A program made the position numbers and the translations under genes. Below, in pieces: positions 8,687 through 16,590 of a stretch of 64,000 nucleotides of DNA; within the stretch, counting starts at the first letter, position 1, and each line of letters starts with the position of its first letter. The stretch is from Lewinellaceae bacterium (GTDB taxonomy: Bacteria; Bacteroidota; Bacteroidia; Chitinophagales; Saprospiraceae), in assembly GCA_020636325.1 (NCBI GenBank), contig JACJYC010000016.1, positions 107,198 to 171,197 of the forward strand. Direction: 5' to 3'. A model generated the notes under the pieces. That model worked only from the letters and a program-made list of their open reading frames with translations, had not been told where the DNA came from and ran no database searches.

Positions 8687-10270
8687 TTATTTTGCTTTTG
8701 CAGCCACCTTCACTTGTTGGAAGGCGCCCTGCTGGATCCTGACATAATAATGCCCGGTAGGCAGTTCGCCGGATTCCCAGTCAAGGCGTTGTTCCCCGGC
8801 TGGAAAATCGCGGTTGGCCGGAGTGGCGACCAGCTGCCCGGCGCCGTTGAACACCTGGATGAGGGTCCTGCCGCCGCCGCTGCTGAAACGGATGGACAGG
8901 GATTCCGTAAACGGATTGGGCCACAATTCCAACAGTTTTGATCCCGCATGCTGGTTTTCTTCCCGCGTGCTGACCGGCATGCAGTCCGGTGAATTGAAAA
9001 TGGGCAGTGACTGGAAATCGTGCAGCAGAATGCCGCCGAGGTCCGCTTCCGGTATGCAGAACCAGTCCTTCAGCATGGTCGTGTAAACGGAGCGGAAATC
9101 GTATTGCATGGGCAGGTTGTCTATGGCATCGGCTCCGGGCGGAATGAACGGATTATCGCCCAGAATGCCGCCGGCGACCTGGCTGCCGAAGACGAACATG
9201 GGCGCTGCCGCTCCATGGTCGGTCCCGTTGCTCAGGTTGGAAATGATCCGCCGTCCGAATTCGGAGAAGGTCATGCCCGTTACCCGGTCGGAAAGCCCCT
9301 GCATTTCGAGATCCCGGACAAATGCTGTGATCGCGCCCGACAATACCCCCAACAGGTCGGCGTGCTCCCCGGTAGTCTTGTCTTCCGGCATGACCTGTGC
9401 GTCGTGGGTGTCGAATCCGCTGATGGATACCAGGTAAACCCGCGTTTTCAATCCGCCCGCGATCAGGCGAGCCACGATTTTTAGCTGTTCCGCCAGCACA
9501 TTTTCTTCAGGGTACGCCGCCAGGTTGTTTGAATTTTCAAAAGCGTCGACAATGACCTGGCCGTAGGCATTGCTCTGCTGCTTTACCGTGCGAACGTAGG
9601 TCAGCAACTCTCCGGCCGGCGTTGCCGGAGCAGTGGAGGGTACCCCGTTGACCAACTGGTAGAATTGCGACGGATCCGCCACCGATAGCCCCATGGCAAA
9701 AGACGGACCCTGCAAGGCCAGCGACAAGGATGCGCCGATCTCTATGGACAGCGGGTCGGGCATAACTTCATTGGGGAAGCCGTTGGGATAGTTGGGGTAT
9801 TCGTAGTTGAGGTAGCGCCCCATCCACCCGGAGCTGAAAACTTCAGTGGTGTTCGCTCCCGTCATCCAGATATCCGTCGACCGGAAATGCGAATAATCCT
9901 GGTTGGGGTAGCCCACGGACTGGATCACCTTCAATTTGCCCTCGTTGTACAGGTCGCGCATGCCGCTGAGCGAAGGATGGAACCCCACGGTATCCGTACC
10001 GTCCAGCCCCAGGATCTGGTTTTCGGGCAACAGGACCTGCGGCCGTACCAACGCCAAGGTGTCGTACTGGTCGAGCGGTATGACCGTATTGAGGCCGTCA
10101 TTGCCGCCGTCCAGCCGGATCAGCACCAGTACGTGATCGGTTTCAACAGTTGTGTCGGACAAGAGCCGCAACCAGGGGGAAGAGGCGGTGGCGTTGACGC
10201 CGAAGCCATTCAGGAGATTGGGAATAATGACCCCGGCTGCAGAATATTGTAAAAATTCTTTGCGGTTCAT
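8687..10270 (-). CDS. DUF1501 protein with T9SS type A sorting domain
   Basis: A 527-residue secreted protein of the DUF1501 family (sulfatase/alkaline-phosphatase-like fold), usually encoded beside DUF1800 proteins and of unknown biochemical role. The start MNRKEFLQYSAAGVIIPNLL looks like a Tat-type or sec signal. DUF1501 hallmarks are LIRLDGGNDGLNTVIPL near residue 50, SVGYPNQDYSHFRSTDIW, and FSEFGRRIISN-GTDHGAAAPMFVFG near 350. From about 440, LLELWPNPF...GQLV...LPTGHYYVRI is a T9SS type A C-terminal domain, so it is predicted to cross the outer membrane and be attached or released. It lies 10 bases after the DUF1800 gene and is surely co-transcribed with it. Confidence 0.9.
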   Translation of the reverse strand: MNRKEFLQYSAAGVIIPNLLNGFGVNATASSPWLRLLSDTTVETDHVLVLIRLDGGNDGLNTVIPLDQYDTLALVRPQVLLPENQILGLDGTDTVGFHPSLSGMRDLYNEGKLKVIQSVGYPNQDYSHFRSTDIWMTGANTTEVFSSGWMGRYLNYEYPNYPNGFPNEVMPDPLSIEIGASLSLALQGPSFAMGLSVADPSQFYQLVNGVPSTAPATPAGELLTYVRTVKQQSNAYGQVIVDAFENSNNLAAYPEENVLAEQLKIVARLIAGGLKTRVYLVSISGFDTHDAQVMPEDKTTGEHADLLGVLSGAITAFVRDLEMQGLSDRVTGMTFSEFGRRIISNLSNGTDHGAAAPMFVFGSQVAGGILGDNPFIPPGADAIDNLPMQYDFRSVYTTMLKDWFCIPEADLGGILLHDFQSLPIFNSPDCMPVSTREENQHAGSKLLELWPNPFTESLSIRFSSGGGRTLIQVFNGAGQLVATPANRDFPAGEQRLDWESGELPTGHYYVRIQQGAFQQVKVAAKAK

Positions 10271-10280
10271 AAGCGTTTGT

Positions 10281-11942
10281 TTAAGAGAGCTGGTACTCTT
10301 CCTGGTGAAGAATCGTGTAGAAAAACGGCAGCAGCCTGTTCCGGACAGTTTCCCGTTTCATCTCATTCGTCGGGTCATTCACATAGGCCACCCACGCATC
10401 CGTCCAGTAATAATCGCTGATCTGGCCTGAAAGCAGGATCGCCTTCAGCTGGAGGCGGAATTGCAGCGGCAGGTCAATGCTGTACATCCACTTCAATATA
10501 TCGTCCACCAGTGCATTGGGATCGGCGGGATTGGGCAGCTGAGCTACCGTGCCCAGGATATCCAGTTGGGACAGGAAGTTTTCCGTAGAGATCCCCGCCC
10601 ATAAAAGCCAGTCCGAAAATTGCGCCCTGCGGGGCAGCGTATCCGTAGAGATCCAGCTTTTATCGAATACAGGGGCCTGATGGTAGGCGGGCCAGCCCGA
10701 AACGTTGGGCGGGTCGCCCAGGTTTTGCAGGAACAAGGCGCCGACATAATGTACGGTCGCGTTGTGTTGATACCGGTCGATCAACATGGTCCTGTCGGGG
10801 ATCGGCGTATGGAACTCGCGGTACATGCCGATCAGGTGGTCCATCGGGCCTTTGATCTGAGCGCCGTATTGCAGCATGTCGAAGAAGTGCTGACTCTTGA
10901 ACAACACAGCCAGTACGGGGCGCAGTTCGTAGTTGTTGTCCCGCATGACCTGGGCGAGCGGACCGATGACCATCTCCTCCGTCAGCTCATCAATCTCGTG
11001 ATAGACGAAGAAGCGGTAGATTTTCCGGCACAGAAAGAGGGCGCACTCGTCATTGGCCAGGATCATGTCCAGCAGTTCGTCCAGTTCTTCAGCCCCTTGC
11101 GAACCGGTTTTTCCCTGGATAAGCTGATTGCCGTAAAAAGATGAAAACTGCTTGTCGCCGGAGTCGTGCTCCAGGGGCTGGAAAAAGATCTCGTTGGTCA
11201 GGTAGTTGACCCGCCATCCGGTCAGGATTCTCGCAGCCTCCCGAACGTCCTCTTCCGTGTAGTGGCTGTCCGGCCCTTTCCCGATGCAGAATAACTCCTG
11301 GAGCTCGCGGGCATAATTCTCATCCGGAGCGCCTGCCGAGTTGAACTGGCCGTTCAGGAAATGCAGCATGGCCGGATCAAGGGTCATGGCCTTGATCAGG
11401 TCCCGGAAATTGCCCAGAGCGTTTTGGCGCAAGGTGTCGACATACCGGAAATTCCAGGCGGCATAGAAGACCTCGCCGAATTGCACCGGGATATGGTTGT
11501 GCCAGAACAGAATGAGCTTTTCTATGATGTTGCTCTCCTGGTCGATCAGATTACCGACCCACCAGGATTTAAGGGAGGCGATCCGGTAAGGCTCTGCCGA
11601 AAGATCGTAAAAAGCATTGACCCAGGTATCGCCGGAAGGTACGGCGGGGTCGGTAAAATTTTCCGAATTGTAATCGTTCACAGGCAGGGGCGGCGCTTCA
11701 CCGGCCGTGAGCAGGGTTTCTACCGCAGTGTCCGGATCGCTTTGCAGGAAAAACTGAATGTCTTCCCATTTCGCACCGAACATGACGCGCCTCAAAAGAT
11801 GGATGACCTGCGCGATTTCCCATGGCCCCGTGTAAGCCTCCAGGCCCGTTCCAAGTGTTTCAACCGGCGAAAAAACCGGATTCAATACAGAACGCCCCGG
11901 AGCAGGCGTCCGCATCAGATGTAAAAAATCCCTCCGCTTCAT
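10281..11942 (-). CDS. DUF1800 family protein
   Basis: A 553-residue DUF1800 protein. Family features: HLLRRVMFGAKWEDI near residue 50, IEKLILFWHNHIPVQFGEV near 140, ENYARELQELFCIGKGPDSHYTEEDVREAARILTGW near 210-245, and the late NLGDPPNVSGWPAY motif near 410. The N-terminus MKRRDFLHLM resembles a shortened Tat motif, but a hydrophobic core is weak, so export is uncertain. It is the first gene of a two-gene unit with the DUF1501 gene; this pairing recurs across Bacteroidota and Planctomycetes, with the function of the pair unknown. I saw no T9SS sorting domain in this member. Confidence 0.9.
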   Translation of the reverse strand: MKRRDFLHLMRTPAPGRSVLNPVFSPVETLGTGLEAYTGPWEIAQVIHLLRRVMFGAKWEDIQFFLQSDPDTAVETLLTAGEAPPLPVNDYNSENFTDPAVPSGDTWVNAFYDLSAEPYRIASLKSWWVGNLIDQESNIIEKLILFWHNHIPVQFGEVFYAAWNFRYVDTLRQNALGNFRDLIKAMTLDPAMLHFLNGQFNSAGAPDENYARELQELFCIGKGPDSHYTEEDVREAARILTGWRVNYLTNEIFFQPLEHDSGDKQFSSFYGNQLIQGKTGSQGAEELDELLDMILANDECALFLCRKIYRFFVYHEIDELTEEMVIGPLAQVMRDNNYELRPVLAVLFKSQHFFDMLQYGAQIKGPMDHLIGMYREFHTPIPDRTMLIDRYQHNATVHYVGALFLQNLGDPPNVSGWPAYHQAPVFDKSWISTDTLPRRAQFSDWLLWAGISTENFLSQLDILGTVAQLPNPADPNALVDDILKWMYSIDLPLQFRLQLKAILLSGQISDYYWTDAWVAYVNDPTNEMKRETVRNRLLPFFYTILHQEEYQLS

Positions 11943-12098
11943 GGCTTTGCTGATTGTGGGATGAATAGGAATAAAGAAAGTTAAAGTTAGGACTATTATA
12001 AAGGAGAAAGACAGAAACCGTCCAATTTTTTCGACGGCTGGACTACTTCTGCATACGATTTTACGATGGCTTAACCTTGGGGGCGCCGTACCTGACGG

Positions 12099-13124
12099 TC
12101 AATCCACAGGGTTTTCCAATAAAGTGATCGTTCTTTGTTCGGTATCCAGAACGGACCGGATGCCGACCGGCAATACGCAGTTCCGGGAGATGTGGCCGAA
12201 GGTGAGGCCGTAAACAACGGGGATGCCCAATCCGCCGAGGCGGTCAGCCAGGGTTTCTTTCAGGGAGAGCGACCGGTCCCCTTCCTGCGGTTCGCAGTCA
12301 TTGAAAACACCCAGCGCAATACCTGCCGCCTTATCCAGATGACAGGCCTGGCGCAGTTGGGTCAGCATCCGGTCGATCCGGTAGGGTTTTTCCCCCACCT
12401 CTTCAATGAATGCGATCTTTCCGGAAAAGTCGGGACTGTAATCCGTTCCGGCCATAGCCGCCAGCAGCGATAAATTCCCGCCGGCCAATTGCCCGGTGGC
12501 GGTGCCCCGGACCAGCGAATACGGAGCGGGCAAAGGGTCGGCCTCTTCTGGCGGCGCGGCGGCAATCGTGTAGGGGACCCTGCCTTCCATGAGCACGCCA
12601 TGCAGGTGATCGGCTGAATACGCGTCAAACTCGGATACTCCCAGCGGACCGTGAAAACCGACCAGCCCGGTTCGGCTGTGGATCGCCTGCAACAGCGCGG
12701 TGATGTCGCTGTATCCGATCAGTATTTTAGGATTGCTGCGGATCAGGCGGTAATCGATTGCGGGCAATAACCGGCTGCAACCGTACCCGCCGCGGACACA
12801 CCATACTGCGCTTACGCCCGGATCGGAAAACATGGCGTGCAGGTCGCTCAGCCGTTGTTCATCCGTGCCTGCGGTATACCCTCTTTCAGCGCGTATGTTG
12901 GCGCCGGGTTTCACCTTCAATCCGAAATCTTCCAGCCTTGCAACGGCTTTCTGCAGGCCTTCATCCGGCACAAAACTGCCCGGGGAGATCAACCCCACGG
13001 TATCGCCTTTTTTGAGGCGCGGCGGCCGGAGGGTTCTTTTAAGCCCCGGGGTTTGGGGCAGCCTGCGGGCGGCCGACCCCAGGCCGGCGAGCATCAGCGC
13101 GCTGTTGAATTGTCTGCGTTCCAA
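12099..13124 (-). CDS. Peptidase S66 family LD-carboxypeptidase
   Basis: A 341-residue serine peptidase of family S66 (LdcA/MccF). LdcA enzymes trim the terminal D-Ala from murein tetrapeptides at the L-D bond during wall recycling; MccF relatives cleave microcin C7. The likely triad is visible: Ser139 in GYSDIT, Glu241 (or 242) in FIEEVGEKPYRIDRM, and His311 in GLTFGHISRN. The upstream VWCVRGGYGCSRLLP motif is diagnostic. The start MERRQFNSALMLAGLG resembles a Tat-type signal, which would place it outside the cytoplasm. It follows the DUF4340 gene after 6 bases. Confidence 0.9.
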   Translation of the reverse strand: MERRQFNSALMLAGLGSAARRLPQTPGLKRTLRPPRLKKGDTVGLISPGSFVPDEGLQKAVARLEDFGLKVKPGANIRAERGYTAGTDEQRLSDLHAMFSDPGVSAVWCVRGGYGCSRLLPAIDYRLIRSNPKILIGYSDITALLQAIHSRTGLVGFHGPLGVSEFDAYSADHLHGVLMEGRVPYTIAAAPPEEADPLPAPYSLVRGTATGQLAGGNLSLLAAMAGTDYSPDFSGKIAFIEEVGEKPYRIDRMLTQLRQACHLDKAAGIALGVFNDCEPQEGDRSLSLKETLADRLGGLGIPVVYGLTFGHISRNCVLPVGIRSVLDTEQRTITLLENPVD

Positions 13125-13130
13125 GGAGGA

Positions 13131-14081
13131 TCAGTTTTCGGTGTGAATAAAATCGCCCGGCAAGGCTTTGATCAGGCGCATGTAAACGCCGGAAGAGTCG
13201 CTGTCGAACCAGGCTGAAGGATTCTGATTGGAATGGATGACAAAGGGCCGTTCCCGGGTGGTGTCGCGGTATACCTGGATCATGAACGGCGGATCGATCT
13301 GTTCCCCTTTGATGCTGATCACCTGTCTGGGCAGATTTCCGGCGAGGGTTTCATCGAAATCATCGGCAAAGGTCGTGCCGCTCATGTTGCGGAGGTAGTT
13401 GATATAATCCGCTACCTTGACGGAATCAAGGGGGACGGAACCGTCCATGGCCCAGCCTGCGTCGCCCTTTCTAAGGGTATAGGTATTGCCGGGATATTCA
13501 AAGTCGATCTCGTTCACTTTCATATCCGCGGTCATATGGATCAGGCTCTTGTTGCGATAGCTGTCGAACCCCTGACCGATAGCAAGCAATTGGAATCCTT
13601 CCACCGCATAGACTTCGTTGGAGCCGTCAAGCCTGATATAGGATGCGCCGCTTTGGGCCTGGGGGTTGAAATTGAACCGTCCGACAATGAAATCGGCTTC
13701 CTTTTTGTCTCCGTAGTACACTTTGACCCGGGTCCCCTGGTCATCATCCACCTCAAAATCCCGCCATTTATCGGAGCTTTTGGCGACCACCCGCTGGGTT
13801 TTGATCAGTTGGATGCTGTTGAGGAGTCCGGAGATGGAAGCGCCCGTAGCTTTGGTATTGAGCGTGCCGTTGGAGGCGATCCATCCGCTGTCTTCGCGTT
13901 TGAGCAAAACTTCGGGGCTCTCGGCCTCTTTGGGTTTGATGACAACGGAGGTGACCTTAGCGGTATCCAGTTCGATCAGATCGGCGTCAAAACTGCCGGA
14001 TCGCTTGCCGCTGCACGTACGCGAGATGAAATAGATACTCAGCAAAAGCAAAAAAGCCAGGAGTAAAATCCGATTGTTCAT
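13131..14081 (-). CDS. DUF4340 domain-containing membrane-anchored protein
   Basis: A 316-residue protein with one N-terminal hydrophobic anchor (NNRILLLAFLLLLSIYFIS) and a long extracytoplasmic part. The repeated pattern, in which a strand-rich module is followed by lines such as SYIRLDGSNEVYAV, then DSYRNKSLIHM and NEIDFEYPGNTYTLRKGDAGW, matches DUF4340. Such proteins often sit beside ABC transporter or gliding-type genes, which is not the case here. It lies between rdgB (30-base gap) and the LD-carboxypeptidase (6-base gap), suggesting one transcript. Function unknown. Confidence 0.8.
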   Translation of the reverse strand: MNNRILLLAFLLLLSIYFISRTCSGKRSGSFDADLIELDTAKVTSVVIKPKEAESPEVLLKREDSGWIASNGTLNTKATGASISGLLNSIQLIKTQRVVAKSSDKWRDFEVDDDQGTRVKVYYGDKKEADFIVGRFNFNPQAQSGASYIRLDGSNEVYAVEGFQLLAIGQGFDSYRNKSLIHMTADMKVNEIDFEYPGNTYTLRKGDAGWAMDGSVPLDSVKVADYINYLRNMSGTTFADDFDETLAGNLPRQVISIKGEQIDPPFMIQVYRDTTRERPFVIHSNQNPSAWFDSDSSGVYMRLIKALPGDFIHTEN

Positions 14082-14111
14082 TGTTCGTATCGTTAGGGTA
14101 AACTTAAAAAA

Positions 14112-14687
14112 TCAAACTTTCAGAAAATCCATGAGCTTGGCAACGGCCCGACCCCGGTGGCTGATTTTCTTTTTTGCCTCCAGCGGCATTTCCGCAAAAG
14201 TGGTGAAATGGCCTTCGGGGATGAAAATAGGATCGTAGCCGAATCCGCCGGAACCGGAAGGCTCGGTAGCGATTTGTCCGTTGATAATGCCTTCAAACAA
14301 GGTTTCCTGCCCGCCGGAGATGAGGGCGATGATGGTCCGGAAACGCGCTGCACGGGTGGTCATGCCCTGCATTTTTTTCAGGGTGAGGTTGATATTGTCA
14401 TCGGGGGTGCAATCCGGGCCGGCAAATCGCGCCGTGTAAACGCCGGGGGCTCCGTCGAGGGCCTGGATTTCCAATCCCGTATCTTCCGAAAAGCAATCGT
14501 ATCCGAAATGCTGCTTGACGTACCGGGCTTTGATCAGGGCGTTCTCTTCCAGGGTCAGGCCGGTTTCGGCGATCTCCTCCGTGCAGCCGATATCGGGCAG
14601 GCTCAGGATGCTGAAACCCGGACCGAGCGATGCGCCCACTTCCCGGACCTTATTCGGATTGGCGGTAGCGAAGACGATGGTTCTCAT
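14112..14687 (-). CDS. rdgB: XTP/dITP diphosphatase (non-canonical purine NTP pyrophosphatase)
   Basis: RdgB/HAM1 hydrolyses dITP, XTP and ITP to monophosphates, keeping deaminated purines out of DNA. The 191-residue length is standard. Key motifs are ATANPNKVREV at the N-terminus, SEDTGLEIQALDGAPGVYTARFAG (metal-binding acidic residues), SGSGGFGYDPIF for the base/phosphate site, and KKKISHRGRA near the end. It is second in a probable four-gene unit, 13 bases after the 167-residue unknown gene. Confidence 0.95.
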   Translation of the reverse strand: MRTIVFATANPNKVREVGASLGPGFSILSLPDIGCTEEIAETGLTLEENALIKARYVKQHFGYDCFSEDTGLEIQALDGAPGVYTARFAGPDCTPDDNINLTLKKMQGMTTRAARFRTIIALISGGQETLFEGIINGQIATEPSGSGGFGYDPIFIPEGHFTTFAEMPLEAKKKISHRGRAVAKLMDFLKV

Positions 14688-14700
14688 GCAATTTTGTGAT

Positions 14701-15204
14701 TTAAACTTTGGGGAAAATCTCCAGCAATGCCTTCCAGAGGGCCCCGGCGGCGCGGTTATCCCCCGCTTCCCGTTCCAGTCTGATCTTTTCCAGACTGTCG
14801 GAACACAGATAAGTCACCTCCCGGTAAGTCAATGGCCGGTACAGGGGCATATTCAACCGGATGCCGGCGCTGCCCGGAGGGATGCCGAACAGGAAGCAGT
14901 AATTTGCGTGGAAATGCCGGTTCAGGGCCGCCCAGGGAGGTATCTGTTTGTCGCTGATTTCCAGGTAAAAGGCATCGTTTTCCAGGTGAACCCCCACAGC
15001 ATTCAATATTTTTTCCAGATAATCCCGGTCTGCCGGCGCATTTTCTCCGGTTTTGTAAATCACCATCAGATTTTTCTTTCCGGCGCCTTTGACCCTTTCA
15101 ATGTGGGCTGAAATTTCGGAAAGGCCGAATAAAGGAATAGTGCTGAGGAAATTTTTCAAAATTTTTAATTTTTGATCGTTTAAGCGGCGGGGATTCAAAA
15201 GCAA
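14701..15204 (-). CDS. Unrecognised small cytoplasmic protein upstream of rdgB
   Basis: A 167-residue protein without signal or membrane segment. The middle contains IYKTGENAPADRDYLEKIL, and CFLFGIPPGSAGIRLNMPLYRPL lies near residues 108-130, followed by a helical C-terminus (SLEKIRLEREAGDNRAAGALWKALL). I do not recognise the family with confidence. It is divergent from ilvE (52-base gap) and heads the rdgB unit, so it may share regulation with it. Coding potential is supported by tight packing and by codon use like that of its neighbours. Confidence 0.65.
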   Translation of the reverse strand: MLLNPRRLNDQKLKILKNFLSTIPLFGLSEISAHIERVKGAGKKNLMVIYKTGENAPADRDYLEKILNAVGVHLENDAFYLEISDKQIPPWAALNRHFHANYCFLFGIPPGSAGIRLNMPLYRPLTYREVTYLCSDSLEKIRLEREAGDNRAAGALWKALLEIFPKV

Positions 15205-15256
15205 ATCAGCCCTTGCGAAAAATAAAATTTTTCCGTATTATTGTCAAAAAAATCCA

Positions 15257-16342
15257 ATGAATCATACGATCAGCATTGAACGCACCCGTCAATCAAAATT
15301 AAATTCCGTTGACTTCGGAAACCTCCCGTTCGGCAAGGTTTTTTCCGATCACATGTTTGTTGCCGATTATGCCGGCGGCCAGTGGCAAAATCCCCGGATA
15401 GTACCCTTTGCGCCTTTTTCCATCCACCCGGCGACCATGGCCCTGCATTACGGGCAATCCATCTTCGAAGGCATGAAGGCGTCCAAAAGCCTCGACGGTC
15501 AACCGATGTTCTTCCGCCCCGAAATGCACGCCAAAAGGCTGAATATTTCGGCCACCCGGATGTGCATGCCGGAAGTGCCGGAATCGCTCTTCATGGAAGG
15601 CCTCCATGCTTTGGTCGATGTAGACCAGGACTGGATCCCGCAGGATGAAGGCAGCTCGCTCTACATCAGGCCTTTCATGTTCGCCACCGATGAATTCATC
15701 GGCGTCCGGCCCAGCGAAACCTATAGATTCATCATTTTCACCGGCCCGGTCGGCCCGTATTACCCCAAACCCGTCCGCCTTTGGGCCGAACAACAGTACG
15801 TACGGGCTATAAAAGGCGGCACCGGTGAAGCCAAAGCAGCAGGCAACTACGCTGGCGCCCTTCTGCCCGCTAAGATAGCGCAATCCAAAGGATTTGACCA
15901 AGTCATGTGGATGGATGGACGCGAATTCAAATACGTTCAGGAAGTCGGCACCATGAACATTTTCTTCGTGATCGACGGGAAAGTGATCACGCCCTCCACC
16001 GACGGCGAGATCCTGAAAGGCATCACCCGGGACAGCATCATCCACATCCTGCGCGAAGACAAGGGCATGCAGGTCGAAGAACGCCCTGTCTCCATCGACG
16101 AGGTGGTCGCAGCCCACAAAGCCGGCAAATTGCAGGAAGTCTTCGGCGCAGGTACCGCAGCCGTCGTTTCCCACGTCTCCGAGATCGCCTTCAAAGATGA
16201 ATTGCTGACCCTCCCGCCGGTAGAAACCCGCAAGATCGGCAATATGATCAAATCCGAGATCGACGGCCTGCGAAGCGGGCGGATAACCGATACCAGAGGA
16301 TGGGTGGTGCCGGTGAAATCGCCGGTATTTGTTGAGGAATAG
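15257..16342 (+). CDS. ilvE: Branched-chain amino acid aminotransferase
   Basis: A 361-residue fold-type IV PLP enzyme that makes valine, leucine and isoleucine from their 2-oxo acids with glutamate. Seen features are LHYGQSIFEGMKA (N-terminal substrate motif), RPFMFATDEFIGV, the PLP-lysine region GTGEAKAAGNYAG with Lys193, the class IV signature spanning LPAKIAQSKGFDQVMWMDG and KYVQEVGTMNIFFV, and EVFGAGTAAVVSHV near residue 300 for phosphate binding. Length and motifs resemble the eukaryote-like BCAT type that is common in Bacteroidota. It is a single gene ending at a strong terminator. Confidence 0.93.
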   Translation: MNHTISIERTRQSKLNSVDFGNLPFGKVFSDHMFVADYAGGQWQNPRIVPFAPFSIHPATMALHYGQSIFEGMKASKSLDGQPMFFRPEMHAKRLNISATRMCMPEVPESLFMEGLHALVDVDQDWIPQDEGSSLYIRPFMFATDEFIGVRPSETYRFIIFTGPVGPYYPKPVRLWAEQQYVRAIKGGTGEAKAAGNYAGALLPAKIAQSKGFDQVMWMDGREFKYVQEVGTMNIFFVIDGKVITPSTDGEILKGITRDSIIHILREDKGMQVEERPVSIDEVVAAHKAGKLQEVFGAGTAAVVSHVSEIAFKDELLTLPPVETRKIGNMIKSEIDGLRSGRITDTRGWVVPVKSPVFVEE

Positions 16343-16361
16343 GCTCGTTATCAATAAAATG

Positions 16362-16410
16362 AAAGACGGCGCAAAGGGACATACCGACCTTTGCGCCGTC
16401 TTCGTTTTTT
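16362..16410 (+). terminator. Intrinsic terminator after ilvE
   Basis: A perfect 15-bp stem (AAGACGGCGCAAAGG at 16363-16377 with CCTTTGCGCCGTCTT at 16388-16402) closes a 10-base loop, and six T residues follow at 16405-16410. It starts 20 bases after the ilvE stop. Confidence 0.9.
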
Positions 16411-16448
16411 GATGTAGGGTGTGGCGCGGCGAAACGGAAATTTTTCCG

Positions 16449-16583
16449 CCGCAACTGACCCCTTCCTCCGCTGAAGCTACGGCCACCGGGCGACGAAGCT
16501 TTCGGCGAAGTTGCCGGGCGGAGACTGACAACTGACCCCCTCCTTCGCTGAAGCTACGGCGGGCGGAGACTGCCAACTGACCA
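16449..16583. repeat. Composite repeat: REP-like palindromes with heptamer arms
   Basis: Two palindromic, GC-rich elements at 16465-16523 and 16539-16568 both begin CTCC(TT)CGCTGAAGCTACGG and end GGGCGGAG, so their ends pair. Degenerate copies of a 7-base unit (ACTGACC/ACTGACA) flank and separate them. The longer element recurs almost unchanged at 24205-24266. It occupies the space between the convergent ilvE and T9SS genes and ends 7 bases from the T9SS gene stop. No protein-coding capacity is seen. Confidence 0.8.
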
Positions 16584-16590
16584 CTGTTAT

